The notes under the pieces: model-generated
The model's database searches: none
What the model saw: only the letters and a program-made list of their open reading frames with translations
Told to the model about the DNA's origin: nothing
Translations under genes and position numbers: made by a program
Shown: piece by piece, positions 36,287 through 45,353 of the stretch
Position numbering within the stretch: position 1 is the stretch's first letter
Layout of the letters: the number at the start of each line of letters is the position of its first letter
Assembly: GCA_012517315.1 (NCBI GenBank)
Contig: JAAYVE010000015.1
Coordinates: forward strand, 1-64,000
From: Deltaproteobacteria bacterium
Lineage (GTDB): Bacteria; Desulfobacterota; Syntrophobacteria; Syntrophobacterales; Syntrophobacteraceae
Reading direction: 5' to 3'
DNA length: 64,000 bases

Positions 36287-36604
36287 ATGGCGGTTGTGGA
36301 GATCAGTGTGGTTCCCCTTGGGGTGCAGAGTGTCAGCCTGAGCGCTTTTGTGGCCGAAGCCCTGAAAGTGCTCCAAAAGAGCGGTCTCAGTTACGAACTG
36401 ACGGGGATGGGAACCATCATATCCGGTGATTTGGACGCCATCTGGCGGGTTCTCCGGGAAATGCACGAAAGCTGCTTTGCGCAAGGGGTCACCCGCGTGC
36501 TCACGACCATCCGCGTAGATGACCGCCGGGACAGGGTGAGTTCCTCTCGACAGAAGGTTGAATCGGTCATGAAAAGGCTCGAACAGGAAGGCGGGGAAGC
36601 GTAG
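36287..36604 (+). CDS. Thiamine-binding protein of the MTH1187/YqgV family
   Basis: The 105-residue ferredoxin-like-fold protein begins VEISVVPLGV and contains LTGMGTIISGD, features of the small MTH1187/DUF77 family, some members of which bind thiamine or hydroxymethylpyrimidine as tetramers. GAAGGGAGG precedes the ATG. It sits in a short run with a TIM-barrel enzyme, khpA and a Lon-like protease; no thiamine-synthesis gene is nearby. Confidence 0.85.
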   Translation: MAVVEISVVPLGVQSVSLSAFVAEALKVLQKSGLSYELTGMGTIISGDLDAIWRVLREMHESCFAQGVTRVLTTIRVDDRRDRVSSSRQKVESVMKRLEQEGGEA

Positions 36605-36618
36605 AAATCTGGAGGTTC

Positions 36619-36858
36619 ATGGTGAAGGAATTGGTGGAATACCTTGTCAAATCCCTGGTGGACCAGCCCGATGAGGTCTTTTTGGCGGAACACGAGGAAG
36701 ACGACACGGTGGTGCTGGAACTGAAAATCGCCCCGGATGATCTGGGGAAAGTCATAGGGAAGAGCGGAAATACGATCAATGCCATTCGTACTGTGCTGCA
36801 GGCTGCTGCTTCCAGTCAGAGGAAGCGGGTGAGACTGGAAGTTTTGGGCCAGGAATGA
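36619..36858 (+). CDS. khpA: KH-domain RNA-binding protein KhpA
   Basis: The 79-residue single-KH protein (YlqC/KhpA) has GKVIGKSGNTINAIRTVL, the GxxG loop and following helix, and family-typical length. KhpA proteins bind RNA, often with KhpB, and usually lie next to rpsP or ffh; here the neighbours are a thiamine-binding protein and a Lon-like protease. GGAGG lies four bases before the ATG. Confidence 0.92.
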   Translation: MVKELVEYLVKSLVDQPDEVFLAEHEEDDTVVLELKIAPDDLGKVIGKSGNTINAIRTVLQAAASSQRKRVRLEVLGQE

Positions 36859-36956
36859 CGCATGCGGTGAATGAGGGAGTACGCCGAGCGCCGCTTCCGG
36901 CACCGTCACCCGGGCAGGATGAATCGGCTCCTGAGGAAAAAGGAGGTATAGAATTC

Positions 36957-39425
36957 ATGTCAAGAGTCCCTGAATTATCGGCCAGTGCATTGAGAGCCAG
37001 GATCGAGCCTGAAACCCTGCCGTTTGAGACGACGGCGTCTTTGGAGGGCGCAGCGGAAAAGGTGGTGGGGCAGGAGCGGGCCATTGACGCCATCAAGTTC
37101 GGCATGGGCATGAAGGTCAGAGGGTACAATATTTTCATTGCCGGCTCCAACAAGGCCGGTCTCACCTTCACAGCCAGGACCTATATCGAGGAACAGGCCA
37201 AAGAGGAAGCCACGCCCCCCGACTGGTGTTACGTTTATAATTTCAAGGAAACGGACAAGCCCAAGAGCATTAGGGTCTCTCCCGGCCGGGGAAAACAGCT
37301 CAAGAAGGACATGAGCGAATTCATCGAAACGCTTCAGGCCAAGATTCCCGAGGTTTTCGACAGCGACGACTACCGGGCCAAGGAGAGCGAAGTCCACCAG
37401 GCATTCGAAAGGCATCGGAGAGAGATCATTGACGAACTCTCCCAGCAGGCGAAGGAACAGGGTTTCGTCCTCCAGTTCTCCCAGGTGGGCATGGTGATCA
37501 TCCCCGCCAACAAGGAGGGGGAACCCATGACTCAGGAGGACCTGCGGCACCTGAGCGAGGAAGAGAGAGCCCAATTGCGGCAGAAGAGCGATGAACTCCA
37601 CGAAAAGATGAAAGACGCCATCAAGCGCATTCGGGAAGCGGAAGCGGAGTTCAAGGAGAAGCACACCAAGCTGGACAACGAGATCGCCCTGTTCGTGGTG
37701 GGGCAGCTCATGGCCCGTTACGAGGAAAAGTACCAGGACGAGGAACAGGTCCTTGAGTTTTTCAAAATGGCCCAGGAAGACATCCTGGAGAACATCGACG
37801 ATTTTAAGAAAAAGCCCGAAGCACAGCAGCAGCAGCCCGGCCCGTTTCCCGTCCCGCAGCGGGAGGCGACTTTGCGCAAATATGAAGTGAACGTGCTCAT
37901 CGACAACTCCGAAACCAAAGGGGCGCCGGTGGTCATCGAGTCCAATCCGGCCTATCCCAATCTCTTCGGGTCCATCGAACGGCAAGCTTGGTTCGGAGCC
38001 CTTTTCACGGACCACACCATGATCAAGCCGGGTGCCCTCCACAAAGCCAATGGGGGATACCTCGTGATGAAAGCCTTGGACCTGCTCAAATGGTTCATTT
38101 CCTATGAAGCCCTCAAGAGGGCCCTGCGGGACCAGGAGATCAAAATCGAGGACCTGGGGGAACTCTACGGCATTTTCAGCACGCGCACCATTCGGCCTGA
38201 GCCCATCCCCCTCAATGTGAAAATCGTTCTCACAGGGGACCCGTACATCTACCAGTTGCTCTACACCTATGACGATCGCTTCCAGAAGCTCTTCAAGGTA
38301 AAGGCGCACATGGATGATCAAATGGACCGGAAGGACGAGACGATCATCGAATGCGCCCGCATGATGAGCCGCTACTGTAAGGACCACAAGATCCGTCACC
38401 TGGACCGGTCGGGGGTGGCCCGGGCCATTGAATACAGCATGGAACTCACGGAAGACACGGACAAGCTCACCCTGGAACTGGGAAATATCAACGATCTGCT
38501 CAAGGAGGCCAACTACTTCGCGGAACTGGACAAAGCGGATGTCATCCAGGACAAGCACGTGGAGGAAGCGATCAAGAAACGGATCTACCGGTCGAACCTC
38601 ATTGAGGAGCGCATCAAGGAACTCATCGAAAAGGACGTGTTCTGGGTGGAGACCGACGGATACAAGGTCGGGCAGGTCAACGGCCTCTCCGTCCTCATGA
38701 CCGGCGATCACATGTTCGGGAAACCCAACCGCATCACCGCGACCGTTTCCGTCGGGCGGGACGGCATGGTGTCCATCGACCGGGAGTCCCGCATGAGCGG
38801 GAACATTCATACCAAGGGCCTGATCATCCTCAGCAACTTCCTCAAGGAGCGTTTTGCGCACAACAAACCCATCGCTCTTTCCGCATCCCTTTGCTTCGAA
38901 CAAAGTTACGGGATGGTGGACGGTGACAGCGCGTCCAGCACGGAACTCTACGTGCTCCTGAGCGCCATTTCGGGTGTGCCCATCTACCAGGGGATCGCCG
39001 TCACCGGGTCCGTGAGCCAGAAAGGAGAAGTGCAGCCCATCGGGGGAGTCAACCACAAGATCAAGTCCTTTTTCGACATTTGCAAGCACAAGGGACTGAA
39101 CGGAAAACAGGGAGTGATGATTCCCTCCAAGAATGTCCGCAACCTCATGCTCGACCAGGAAGTGGTGGATGCGGTCCGTGAGGGGAAATTCCATATCTGG
39201 CCGGTGTCCACCATCGAAGAAGGCATCGAGATCCTTACGGGCATGGAGGCGGGAGTGCTCCAGGAAGATGGCACATACCCCGAGGGAACCCTCTTCAAAA
39301 AGGTGGACGACCGCCTCAAGCAGATCCTTGAGATCGTCAAGGAATATGGAAAGGACGCAGACAAGGAGAACGGGAAAAAGAAAGACGAGAACGAAGGCGG
39401 AGGATGCCCCCACTGCGGAGGGTAA
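36957..39425 (+). CDS. Lon-like protease (LonC/AAA_32 type) with degenerate ATPase motifs
   Basis: The 822-residue protein has an AAA-like N-terminal region, an inserted charged helical segment (about 110-290), a second AAA-like part, and a Lon protease domain. The catalytic dyad is intact: S658 in GDSASS and K701 in GGVNHKIKS. The Walker A position reads AGSNKAGLT (62-70), without GK[S/T], and the Walker B-like GGYLVMKALDLL lacks the usual aspartate-glutamate pair. The C-terminus ends CPHCGG. AGGAGG precedes the ATG at 36957; the frame is open from 36855. It may degrade unfolded protein without ATP, as known for LonC-type enzymes; that comparison is inference. Confidence 0.88.
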   Translation: MSRVPELSASALRARIEPETLPFETTASLEGAAEKVVGQERAIDAIKFGMGMKVRGYNIFIAGSNKAGLTFTARTYIEEQAKEEATPPDWCYVYNFKETDKPKSIRVSPGRGKQLKKDMSEFIETLQAKIPEVFDSDDYRAKESEVHQAFERHRREIIDELSQQAKEQGFVLQFSQVGMVIIPANKEGEPMTQEDLRHLSEEERAQLRQKSDELHEKMKDAIKRIREAEAEFKEKHTKLDNEIALFVVGQLMARYEEKYQDEEQVLEFFKMAQEDILENIDDFKKKPEAQQQQPGPFPVPQREATLRKYEVNVLIDNSETKGAPVVIESNPAYPNLFGSIERQAWFGALFTDHTMIKPGALHKANGGYLVMKALDLLKWFISYEALKRALRDQEIKIEDLGELYGIFSTRTIRPEPIPLNVKIVLTGDPYIYQLLYTYDDRFQKLFKVKAHMDDQMDRKDETIIECARMMSRYCKDHKIRHLDRSGVARAIEYSMELTEDTDKLTLELGNINDLLKEANYFAELDKADVIQDKHVEEAIKKRIYRSNLIEERIKELIEKDVFWVETDGYKVGQVNGLSVLMTGDHMFGKPNRITATVSVGRDGMVSIDRESRMSGNIHTKGLIILSNFLKERFAHNKPIALSASLCFEQSYGMVDGDSASSTELYVLLSAISGVPIYQGIAVTGSVSQKGEVQPIGGVNHKIKSFFDICKHKGLNGKQGVMIPSKNVRNLMLDQEVVDAVREGKFHIWPVSTIEEGIEILTGMEAGVLQEDGTYPEGTLFKKVDDRLKQILEIVKEYGKDADKENGKKKDENEGGGCPHCGG

Positions 39426-39486
39426 AACATCTCCGTCCGGCAAGTCGCACTTTCCCCTCACCTGATCTTGCAACGATCCTCCGGAG

Positions 39487-39517
39487 ACCCTGCCCCGATG
39501 GCGGGGTTTCTTTTTTT
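39487..39517 (+). terminator. Rho-independent terminator after the Lon-like gene
   Basis: ACCCTGCC and GGCGGGGT form an 8-bp stem with one G-U pair around the loop CCGAT, followed by TTCTTTTTTT. It ends the transcript running from the TIM-barrel gene through khpA and the protease. Confidence 0.85.
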
Positions 39518-39842
39518 GTGGACCCATCCTGTGGGGACATGAGTCCCATTGTCCGGCACACGCCATGGGTACCCCCCCGGCGATGCATGAAAGTCGGTGG
39601 CCCTTCCGCACAAAACTTGGGCAGGCGTCAGTCTCTGATTTCTATTAACAAGCTGTGATTCCTTAAAAAAATTGCTTGGACTTACCAAAACCCCTCATGA
39701 TTCTCAGCCGGAGATCCGATAACGGGGTGAGTCGAGGAGCGCAGGGACGGGTGCAGGGACAATTTCCTGTGAAGACGGACTCCATCTGGAATGAGGATTT
39801 TGGGAACGGGATTCTGGAAAAACGACGACGAAGAGGTTTGGA
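39518..39842. other. Intergenic region before the chemoreceptor
   Basis: This 325-bp stretch has no supportable reading frame. It contains an AT-rich patch at about 39640-39675, where a promoter for the chemoreceptor might lie, but I cannot match sigma70, sigma28 or sigma54 elements with confidence. AGAGG precedes the ATG at 39843. Confidence 0.3.
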
Positions 39843-41840
39843 ATGAAGGAACGAAAACAAAGGAAGGTGGCTGCAAAGCTCCTGGGATGGAGTCTGCCGT
39901 TTGTTGCTCTCTTTTTCGCTCTGGTGTGCTGTGCCATCTATTACACGGAGTCAAGGTCTCAGCAATCGGCCGTGAGGACGACCGGTCAGAAGACGGTGGA
40001 AGAGATTTCTATCGCCCTTGAGAACTGGATTGGGGATCAGGTTCGCATGGCGCAGATGATCGCGGGGGACGCCAGGGTGGTGGAAGCCCTCAAAAACCCC
40101 AGAGATCCGGTGGCTGTGAGCGCAGCCCAGAGCTATTTGCAGTCGGTTCACGGCAGGTTCCCTTATTATGAGAATCTGCCTCTTGCCGTGAAGATGCCGC
40201 AGGGGGAGAGCCTTGAAGTGGAAGTGGGAGGGACAAAAAAAACGATTACCGACGGGAACTTCATCACGGACACGGTGGGAGGCAAGACCATCGGCAAATG
40301 CGGGCCGCAGTTCAGCTACATTAAGGCCATTTATGAAGGCAAGGATTATTTCATCAGTGAAGTGTACCCGAGCATTCTACGGGGGAACCCGATTTTTGTC
40401 GTTGCAGCCCCTGTGAAGGACGCGTCGGGGAAGCTCTTGGGGACAGCGGTGGTCGCCCCTCAGATGAATTATTTCACGGAACTCTTCGTGGACAAGATCC
40501 GCATCGGGAAAACGGGATACCTTTTCTTCATGGACGATCGGGGCATGCTCATCGCTCATCCCGATAAGGAACTGATCCTCAAGAAGGAGGCTACGGAGAG
40601 GATCCGGAATGTATGCACCAGGCTTTTGGCGGGAAAGGGGGAATTCACGGAGTTCCAGGAAAAACAGGAGGGGGAAGAGAGGCTTTATATCGGCAGGAAA
40701 GTCAGGATTTCGGAGGGGAACCTCCTACACGGCTGGCACATGGTCTTCACGCAAACGCTTGAAGAGATCCAGGCATCTTCCAGAGAATTCCTTGCCATCC
40801 TCGGTATTCTGGGGATCGCTTTCATGCTGGTCTTTGGCATAGGCATGAGCTTCATTGTCCGATTCATCATGGAAAGGCCGGTAATGCGTATTGCCGAAAA
40901 TCTTCAAGAGGGCGCGGAAAAGACTCGCCAGTCGTCGCGGCAGGTGGCGGACACAAGCCAGACGCTTGCGGGAGGAGCTTCCCAACAGGCGGCCTCTCTT
41001 GAGGAGACATCCTCATCCATGGAAGAAATGGCGTCCATGACCAAGCAGAACGCTGAGAATGCGTCACAGGCCAATCGGCTCATCAACGAAGCTCATGAAG
41101 CCGTCATGGCGGCCAATCTGTCCATGTCTCAGCTTACCGGTTCCATGCGGGAAATCGCACTGGCGAGCGAGGAAACACAAAAGATCGTCAAGACGATTGA
41201 CGAGATCGCATTCCAGACCAACCTGCTTGCTCTCAACGCTGCGGTGGAAGCGGCTCGGGCGGGTGAAGCGGGAGCAGGTTTCGCCGTGGTGGCCGACGAA
41301 GTGCGAAACCTTGCCATGCGGGCTGCCGAGGCTGCGAAAAACACTGCAAACCTCATCGAGAATACCGTGAAAAAGGTACAAGACGGGGGAAAACTGGTGA
41401 GTCAGACCAATGAGGCGTTCAAGGTCGTGGCGGAAGGCACCGCCAAGAGCCGCGGACTCATCGGGGAGATCGCCCAGGCTTCCAGGGAGCAGTCGCAGGG
41501 AATCGAGCAGGTGAGCACGGCCATCTCGGAAATCGATAAAGTCACTCAACAGGTGGCTTCCCATGCGGAAGATTCCGCTTCCGTTGCGAAAGAGATGCAC
41601 TCCCAGGCGGTGACGATGAGTGCCGAGGTGGTTGCCCTCATCCGGCTGGTGACGGGAAAGAAAGATGGATTGGAGGGATATCCATCCCCGCAGATCTCTC
41701 CCGCGAAGCCGTCGGATTTGAACGGGGTGATCCCTCACAAACAGGGAAGAGACGGCGGGGTTCCCCTCCGGAGACTCCCGCCCATGATCCCTTCGACTTC
41801 GGTGTCCGCCACGAAGGACACGTCTTTCGGGGATTTCTGA
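39843..41840 (+). CDS. Methyl-accepting chemotaxis protein with Cache-type sensor
   Basis: The 665-residue protein has a first membrane helix (about 13-35), a large periplasmic double-Cache-like sensor (about 45-310), a second helix (about 316-338), and a cytoplasmic signalling domain. The hairpin tip is visible as [25 protein letters not shown] and continues [13 protein letters not shown] (both parts of one conserved stretch near 455-490). I see no clear HAMP domain between the second helix and the signalling coiled coil. The last 60 residues are Pro/Ser-rich and lack a CheR-binding pentapeptide. No other chemotaxis gene is in the window, so its ligand and CheA partner are unknown. Confidence 0.9.
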   Translation: MKERKQRKVAAKLLGWSLPFVALFFALVCCAIYYTESRSQQSAVRTTGQKTVEEISIALENWIGDQVRMAQMIAGDARVVEALKNPRDPVAVSAAQSYLQSVHGRFPYYENLPLAVKMPQGESLEVEVGGTKKTITDGNFITDTVGGKTIGKCGPQFSYIKAIYEGKDYFISEVYPSILRGNPIFVVAAPVKDASGKLLGTAVVAPQMNYFTELFVDKIRIGKTGYLFFMDDRGMLIAHPDKELILKKEATERIRNVCTRLLAGKGEFTEFQEKQEGEERLYIGRKVRISEGNLLHGWHMVFTQTLEEIQASSREFLAILGILGIAFMLVFGIGMSFIVRFIMERPVMRIAENLQEGAEKTRQSSRQVADTSQTLAGGASQQAASLEETSSSMEEMASMTKQNAENASQANRLINEAHEAVMAANLSMSQLTGSMREIALASEETQKIVKTIDEIAFQTNLLALNAAVEAARAGEAGAGFAVVADEVRNLAMRAAEAAKNTANLIENTVKKVQDGGKLVSQTNEAFKVVAEGTAKSRGLIGEIAQASREQSQGIEQVSTAISEIDKVTQQVASHAEDSASVAKEMHSQAVTMSAEVVALIRLVTGKKDGLEGYPSPQISPAKPSDLNGVIPHKQGRDGGVPLRRLPPMIPSTSVSATKDTSFGDF

Positions 41841-42230
41841 GAGCGAGTCCCTTTTCAAACAGATTGAAGGACCCCCTTTAGCGGAGAGGTGGGAGTTGGA
41901 TTCCACTCCCTTCTCCCGGAAGGGGGAATGCATTTCGCGAGCACTCTTCCAGGTCCCTCCAGGATTGCTTGCCACAGCTCCAGTTTACAGGAAAGCCCCG
42001 CTTCCCCACCGGGTACCGACATAGTCACAATTCCCCCCCAATAAAAGATTGGAGGATCCCCACAAGGGCCGGATCTGGTTAGACAAGCTCTCAGTGCTGC
42101 TCCCCCTCGTTTCGGTACATCACTGACGATTCTTTTTGAGAGGGCGTAAAATGATGGAGTAATGAGGAATCCCCCCTGGAGAATCGCCACCCAAATGCCG
42201 TCTTTTTGTTTGCTGTCTCCTTGAAAGCTC
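41841..42230. other. Intergenic region between the chemoreceptor and the kor-hdr operon
   Basis: About 390 bp without a supportable gene. GGGAGT and ACTCCC (near 41891-41910) could pair into a small hairpin that may end the chemoreceptor transcript, but no U-tract follows. A 189-codon minus-strand frame crosses it and has no protein-like features. Confidence 0.4.
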
Positions 42231-42258
42231 TTGACTTGCCTCCCCGATTTCCTACAAT
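42231..42258 (+). promoter_or_regulatory. Strong sigma70-type promoter of the kor-hdr operon
   Basis: TTGACT (42231-42236) and TACAAT (42253-42258) are 16 bp apart, five of six matches to consensus at each box, about 84 bp before the korD ATG. Gene packing suggests one transcript to 52892. Confidence 0.75.
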
Positions 42259-42341
42259 GGCCCGGTTTGAGAGAGGTCAGGACATTTCCTGCCTGATCCT
42301 GCCCACGGATTTCCTTTCCGGAACAGCAATGCGAGGCCTCC

Positions 42342-42614
42342 ATGAGATATTGGCGTGTTCCGTTCGATCTGGACCAGATCCATGTCACGAGGGGGTTGGT
42401 GACCATCGTGGAGGAGCGATGCAAGGGGTGCGGCTACTGCATCGCCTACTGTCCACGGGACGTGCTGGAGTTGTCCGACCGTTATAATGCCAAAGGCTAT
42501 CGGCCTCCTGCCGTGAAGAAGCCGGAGGCGTGTGTCAACTGCCACTATTGTGAAATCATCTGTCCTGATTTTGCCATCTTTTCCGAGGAGATTCCCCCAG
42601 ACGCTGTGGGATGA
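42342..42614 (+). CDS. korD: 2-oxoacid:ferredoxin oxidoreductase, ferredoxin subunit (delta)
   Basis: The 90-residue ferredoxin has two [4Fe-4S] motifs: C27, C30, C33, C37 (CKGCGYCIAYCP) and C64, C67, C70, C74 (CVNCHYCEIICP). Size, the intervening NAKGYRPP segment and the place before korA match the small KorD/OorD subunit that passes electrons from the TPP enzyme to free ferredoxin or an attached acceptor. First gene behind the promoter at 42231. Confidence 0.93.
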   Translation: MRYWRVPFDLDQIHVTRGLVTIVEERCKGCGYCIAYCPRDVLELSDRYNAKGYRPPAVKKPEACVNCHYCEIICPDFAIFSEEIPPDAVG

Positions 42615-42674
42615 AAAGCAAATGTCCCAGGGATGCCTGATCGGGGTGTTCGCCCAAGGGGGGAATGGATTGTC

Positions 42675-43817
42675 ATGAAACCAGCAGTGCTGACGGGAGA
42701 GCATTTCATCACCGGGGACATCGCCTGCGCGGAGGGAGCCCTCGCTGCGGGATGCCTTTTCTTTGCGGGATATCCCATCACCCCGGCGACTGAGATCGCG
42801 GAGCACATGTCTTCCCGGCTTCCGGACGTGGGAGGCACGTTCATCCAAATGGAGGATGAAATTGCGGCCATGGCTGCAGTGCTGGGGGCATCCTGCGCCG
42901 GTGTGAAAAGCATGACGGCCACTTCCGGCCCCGGCTTCAGTCTCATGATGGAGAACCTGGGACTGGGAATCTGTACGGAGACGCCTTGTGTGGTGGTGAA
43001 TGTGCAGCGGGCCGGACCTTCCACGGGCCTTCCCACCCTCGGGGCCCAGGGGGACATGATGCAGGCCCGATGGGGATCCCACGGGCACTACGAAATCATC
43101 GCCCTCGCCCCCGATTCCCCTCAGGAGCTTTTCCACCAGACCATCACGGCGTTCAATCTGAGTGAAATCTATAGGGTTCCAGTCTTGGTCATGACGGACG
43201 AGGTGACGGGGCATCTGAGCGAGCGGGTGGTGATTCCGGAAGCTTCGAAAATTCCCTTGCGCAGCCGTCCCCGGCCCACAGGCAGGAAGGACCGCTACAA
43301 ACCTTTTCAGCCCGGCCCTGACGGGGTTCCCCCAATGGCCATCGCCGGGGAAGGCTATGGCATACACGTGACGGGTCTCACCCATGACGAGCGGGGTTAT
43401 CCCGTCATGACGGCCGAGGCCCAGGCGGACATGTTGCGGCGGCTCACCGAGAAGATACGCCGGAATGTGAGGGATATTGTCCTCACGGAAAGCTACAGGC
43501 TGGAAGATGCCGATGTCGCCGTTGTTTCGTACGGTGTTTCGGCGCGAAGCAGTCTTGCGGCAGTGGACGAGGCGCGGGAGATGGGGATCAGGGCGGGGTT
43601 GCTGCGCCTCATCACGGTATGGCCCTTTCCTGAAGAGGAAATCAGGGCGTTGGCCCGGAAGGTCCGAGCCCTGGTGACGGTTGAGATCAATCTGGGGCAG
43701 GTCCACCTGGAGGTGGAGCGCTGCTGCGGAGGAAGGGTTCCCGCCTTTCTCGTCGGCAACGCAGGGGGGACGGTGATCCCACCTGAGAGCATCCTGGAGG
43801 TGTTCAAAAGCATTTGA
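42675..43817 (+). CDS. korA: 2-oxoacid:ferredoxin oxidoreductase alpha subunit
   Basis: The 380-residue subunit has the pyrimidine-binding domain of TPP enzymes with GYPITPATEIAEHM near 32-45, the MEDEIAAM glutamate that activates TPP, and TSGPGFSLM. Together with KorB it forms the catalytic core for oxidative decarboxylation of a 2-oxoacid to acyl-CoA, probably 2-oxoglutarate by sequence style, or reductive carboxylation in reverse. The ATG at 42675 is preferred over an open frame from 42633. Confidence 0.93.
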   Translation: MKPAVLTGEHFITGDIACAEGALAAGCLFFAGYPITPATEIAEHMSSRLPDVGGTFIQMEDEIAAMAAVLGASCAGVKSMTATSGPGFSLMMENLGLGICTETPCVVVNVQRAGPSTGLPTLGAQGDMMQARWGSHGHYEIIALAPDSPQELFHQTITAFNLSEIYRVPVLVMTDEVTGHLSERVVIPEASKIPLRSRPRPTGRKDRYKPFQPGPDGVPPMAIAGEGYGIHVTGLTHDERGYPVMTAEAQADMLRRLTEKIRRNVRDIVLTESYRLEDADVAVVSYGVSARSSLAAVDEAREMGIRAGLLRLITVWPFPEEEIRALARKVRALVTVEINLGQVHLEVERCCGGRVPAFLVGNAGGTVIPPESILEVFKSI

Positions 43818-43878
43818 ACTGCCTGGCGGTCACGGGGAACGTCCAGACGACGGTGCTCACTCGATCGGAACGGAAGCA

Positions 43879-44724
43879 ATGGAAAAGAGCAAGAAGAAGC
43901 GAAATCATCCTCTGGACGGCCTGCTGCGCACCGACCGCATCCCGCACATCTGGTGTGCGGGGTGCGGAATCGGCACCGTGTTTTCTTCCTGCCTCGTGGC
44001 CATGCAGGGAAGTGGAATCGACCTTCAGAAGACGGTCATGGTATCCGGCATCGGTTGTTCGGGCCGGGCCGCCGGTTATGTGAAACTGGACTCGTATCAC
44101 ACCACTCACGGCAGGGCGATTCCGTTTGCTACGGGTATGAAGCTGGCCAACCCGAACCTCAATGTGGTCGTGTTCAGCGGCGACGGGGATCTCTTCGCCA
44201 TCGGCGGGAACCATTTCATCCATGCGGCCCGTCGCAATGTGGACCTCACGGTGATCTGCGTGAACAACCTCAACTATGGCATGACCGGGGGACAGGCTGC
44301 CGCCACGACGCCGAGCCTGGCCAAGACCACGACGACCCCCATGGGGAATCCCGAGCAACCCTTCAATCTGCCTCTCCTCGCCTTCGCGTCGGGTGCGTCT
44401 TACGTGGCCCGGTGGACCATTCTGCACACCCGTGACCTCACCAAGTCCATTGAGGAGGCGCTTCTCAGAAAAGGGTTCTCCTTCATCGAGGTTCTGGCCC
44501 CCTGCCCGACAGGGTATGGGAGGCGCAACCGGGAAGCCCCCCTGGAGACACTGAAACTCTACCAGGAGCGGACAATCACCAAGAATGGTGCCCATCCCGT
44601 GGATGTGCACCTGGACATCCACAGGGGGATCACCGTGGGCAAGTTTCACGAAGAGGATCGACCGACGTGCGTGGAGATGTATGACCGCACCTGCAGGCCT
44701 TCCTTTTCGGTGGAGACGGCATGA
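43879..44724 (+). CDS. korB: 2-oxoacid:ferredoxin oxidoreductase beta subunit (TPP-binding)
   Basis: The 281-residue subunit binds TPP and Mg through GDGDLFAIGGNH and the later VNNLNYGMTGGQ; WCAGCGIGTV near the N-terminus and SGIGCSGRAAGY are typical of KorB/OorB. A 61-bp gap separates it from korA, and it overlaps korC by 4 bp (ATGA). Confidence 0.94.
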   Translation: MEKSKKKRNHPLDGLLRTDRIPHIWCAGCGIGTVFSSCLVAMQGSGIDLQKTVMVSGIGCSGRAAGYVKLDSYHTTHGRAIPFATGMKLANPNLNVVVFSGDGDLFAIGGNHFIHAARRNVDLTVICVNNLNYGMTGGQAAATTPSLAKTTTTPMGNPEQPFNLPLLAFASGASYVARWTILHTRDLTKSIEEALLRKGFSFIEVLAPCPTGYGRRNREAPLETLKLYQERTITKNGAHPVDVHLDIHRGITVGKFHEEDRPTCVEMYDRTCRPSFSVETA

Positions 44725-45353
44725 ATCCGTCGGGAAAGGGTGAGGTGAGGGTGAAGGCGGGTGAGAAAGGGGCGCCACCCAGGGAAATTCTCATCACGGG
44801 TTTCGGCGGGCAGGGGATTGTCCTGGCGGGCCTGATCCTCGGGAAGGCTGCGAGTCTCGGGGATCGGAAGGAGGCGACGCTCACCCAGTCCTATGGCCCG
44901 GAGGCCAGGGGCGGGGCATGCAGCGCCCAGGTCATCATTTCCGACCGGAAAATCCATTACCCGTATGTGCGCAACCCAGACGTCCTGGTGTGCATGTCAC
45001 AGGGTGGGTTTGAAAAATACGCCCACCTGCTGAAGCCGGGCGGTGTTCTCATCATTGACCAGGACTTGGTCCGCCTTTCGGGGACCTGGGAATCGGAGTG
45101 CTTTGGCGTTCCCGCGACCCGGATGGCCGAGGAACTGGGGCGGAAGATGATGGCGAACATCGTCATGCTTGGTTTTTTCACGGCGTTGACGGGAGCCGTT
45201 TCCGTCGAATCCATACGAAGCGCTGTAAGCGCCTCGGTCCCCAAAGGCACGGAAGACAAGAACCTGAATGCATTCAACCGGGGGCTTGATTTCGGCCTTG
45301 CGACCCTAAAGGGCAGGCAGAAGAAAGCGGAAGGCAGGAAAGGGGCAAACTGA
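44721..45353 (+). CDS. korC: 2-oxoacid:ferredoxin oxidoreductase gamma subunit
   Basis: The 210-residue subunit has ITGFGGQGIVLAG near 25-37 and the QSYGPEARGG motif that define the gamma domain, which binds CoA in the enzyme family. A Lys-rich tail (KGRQKKAEGRK) is slightly long. It overlaps korB by 4 bp, and its stop overlaps the start of the 1139-residue flavoprotein by one base, arguing for one functional unit. Confidence 0.93.
   Translation: MNPSGKGEVRVKAGEKGAPPREILITGFGGQGIVLAGLILGKAASLGDRKEATLTQSYGPEARGGACSAQVIISDRKIHYPYVRNPDVLVCMSQGGFEKYAHLLKPGGVLIIDQDLVRLSGTWESECFGVPATRMAEELGRKMMANIVMLGFFTALTGAVSVESIRSAVSASVPKGTEDKNLNAFNRGLDFGLATLKGRQKKAEGRKGAN

Noticed and set aside
36975-39611. 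878-codon minus-strand open frame
   Set aside because: It lies opposite the Lon-like protease and has no recognisable motif; codon bias of the real gene creates it.
41855-42424. 189-codon minus-strand open frame
   Set aside because: It runs through the kor promoter and into korD on the other strand, with no domain-like features.
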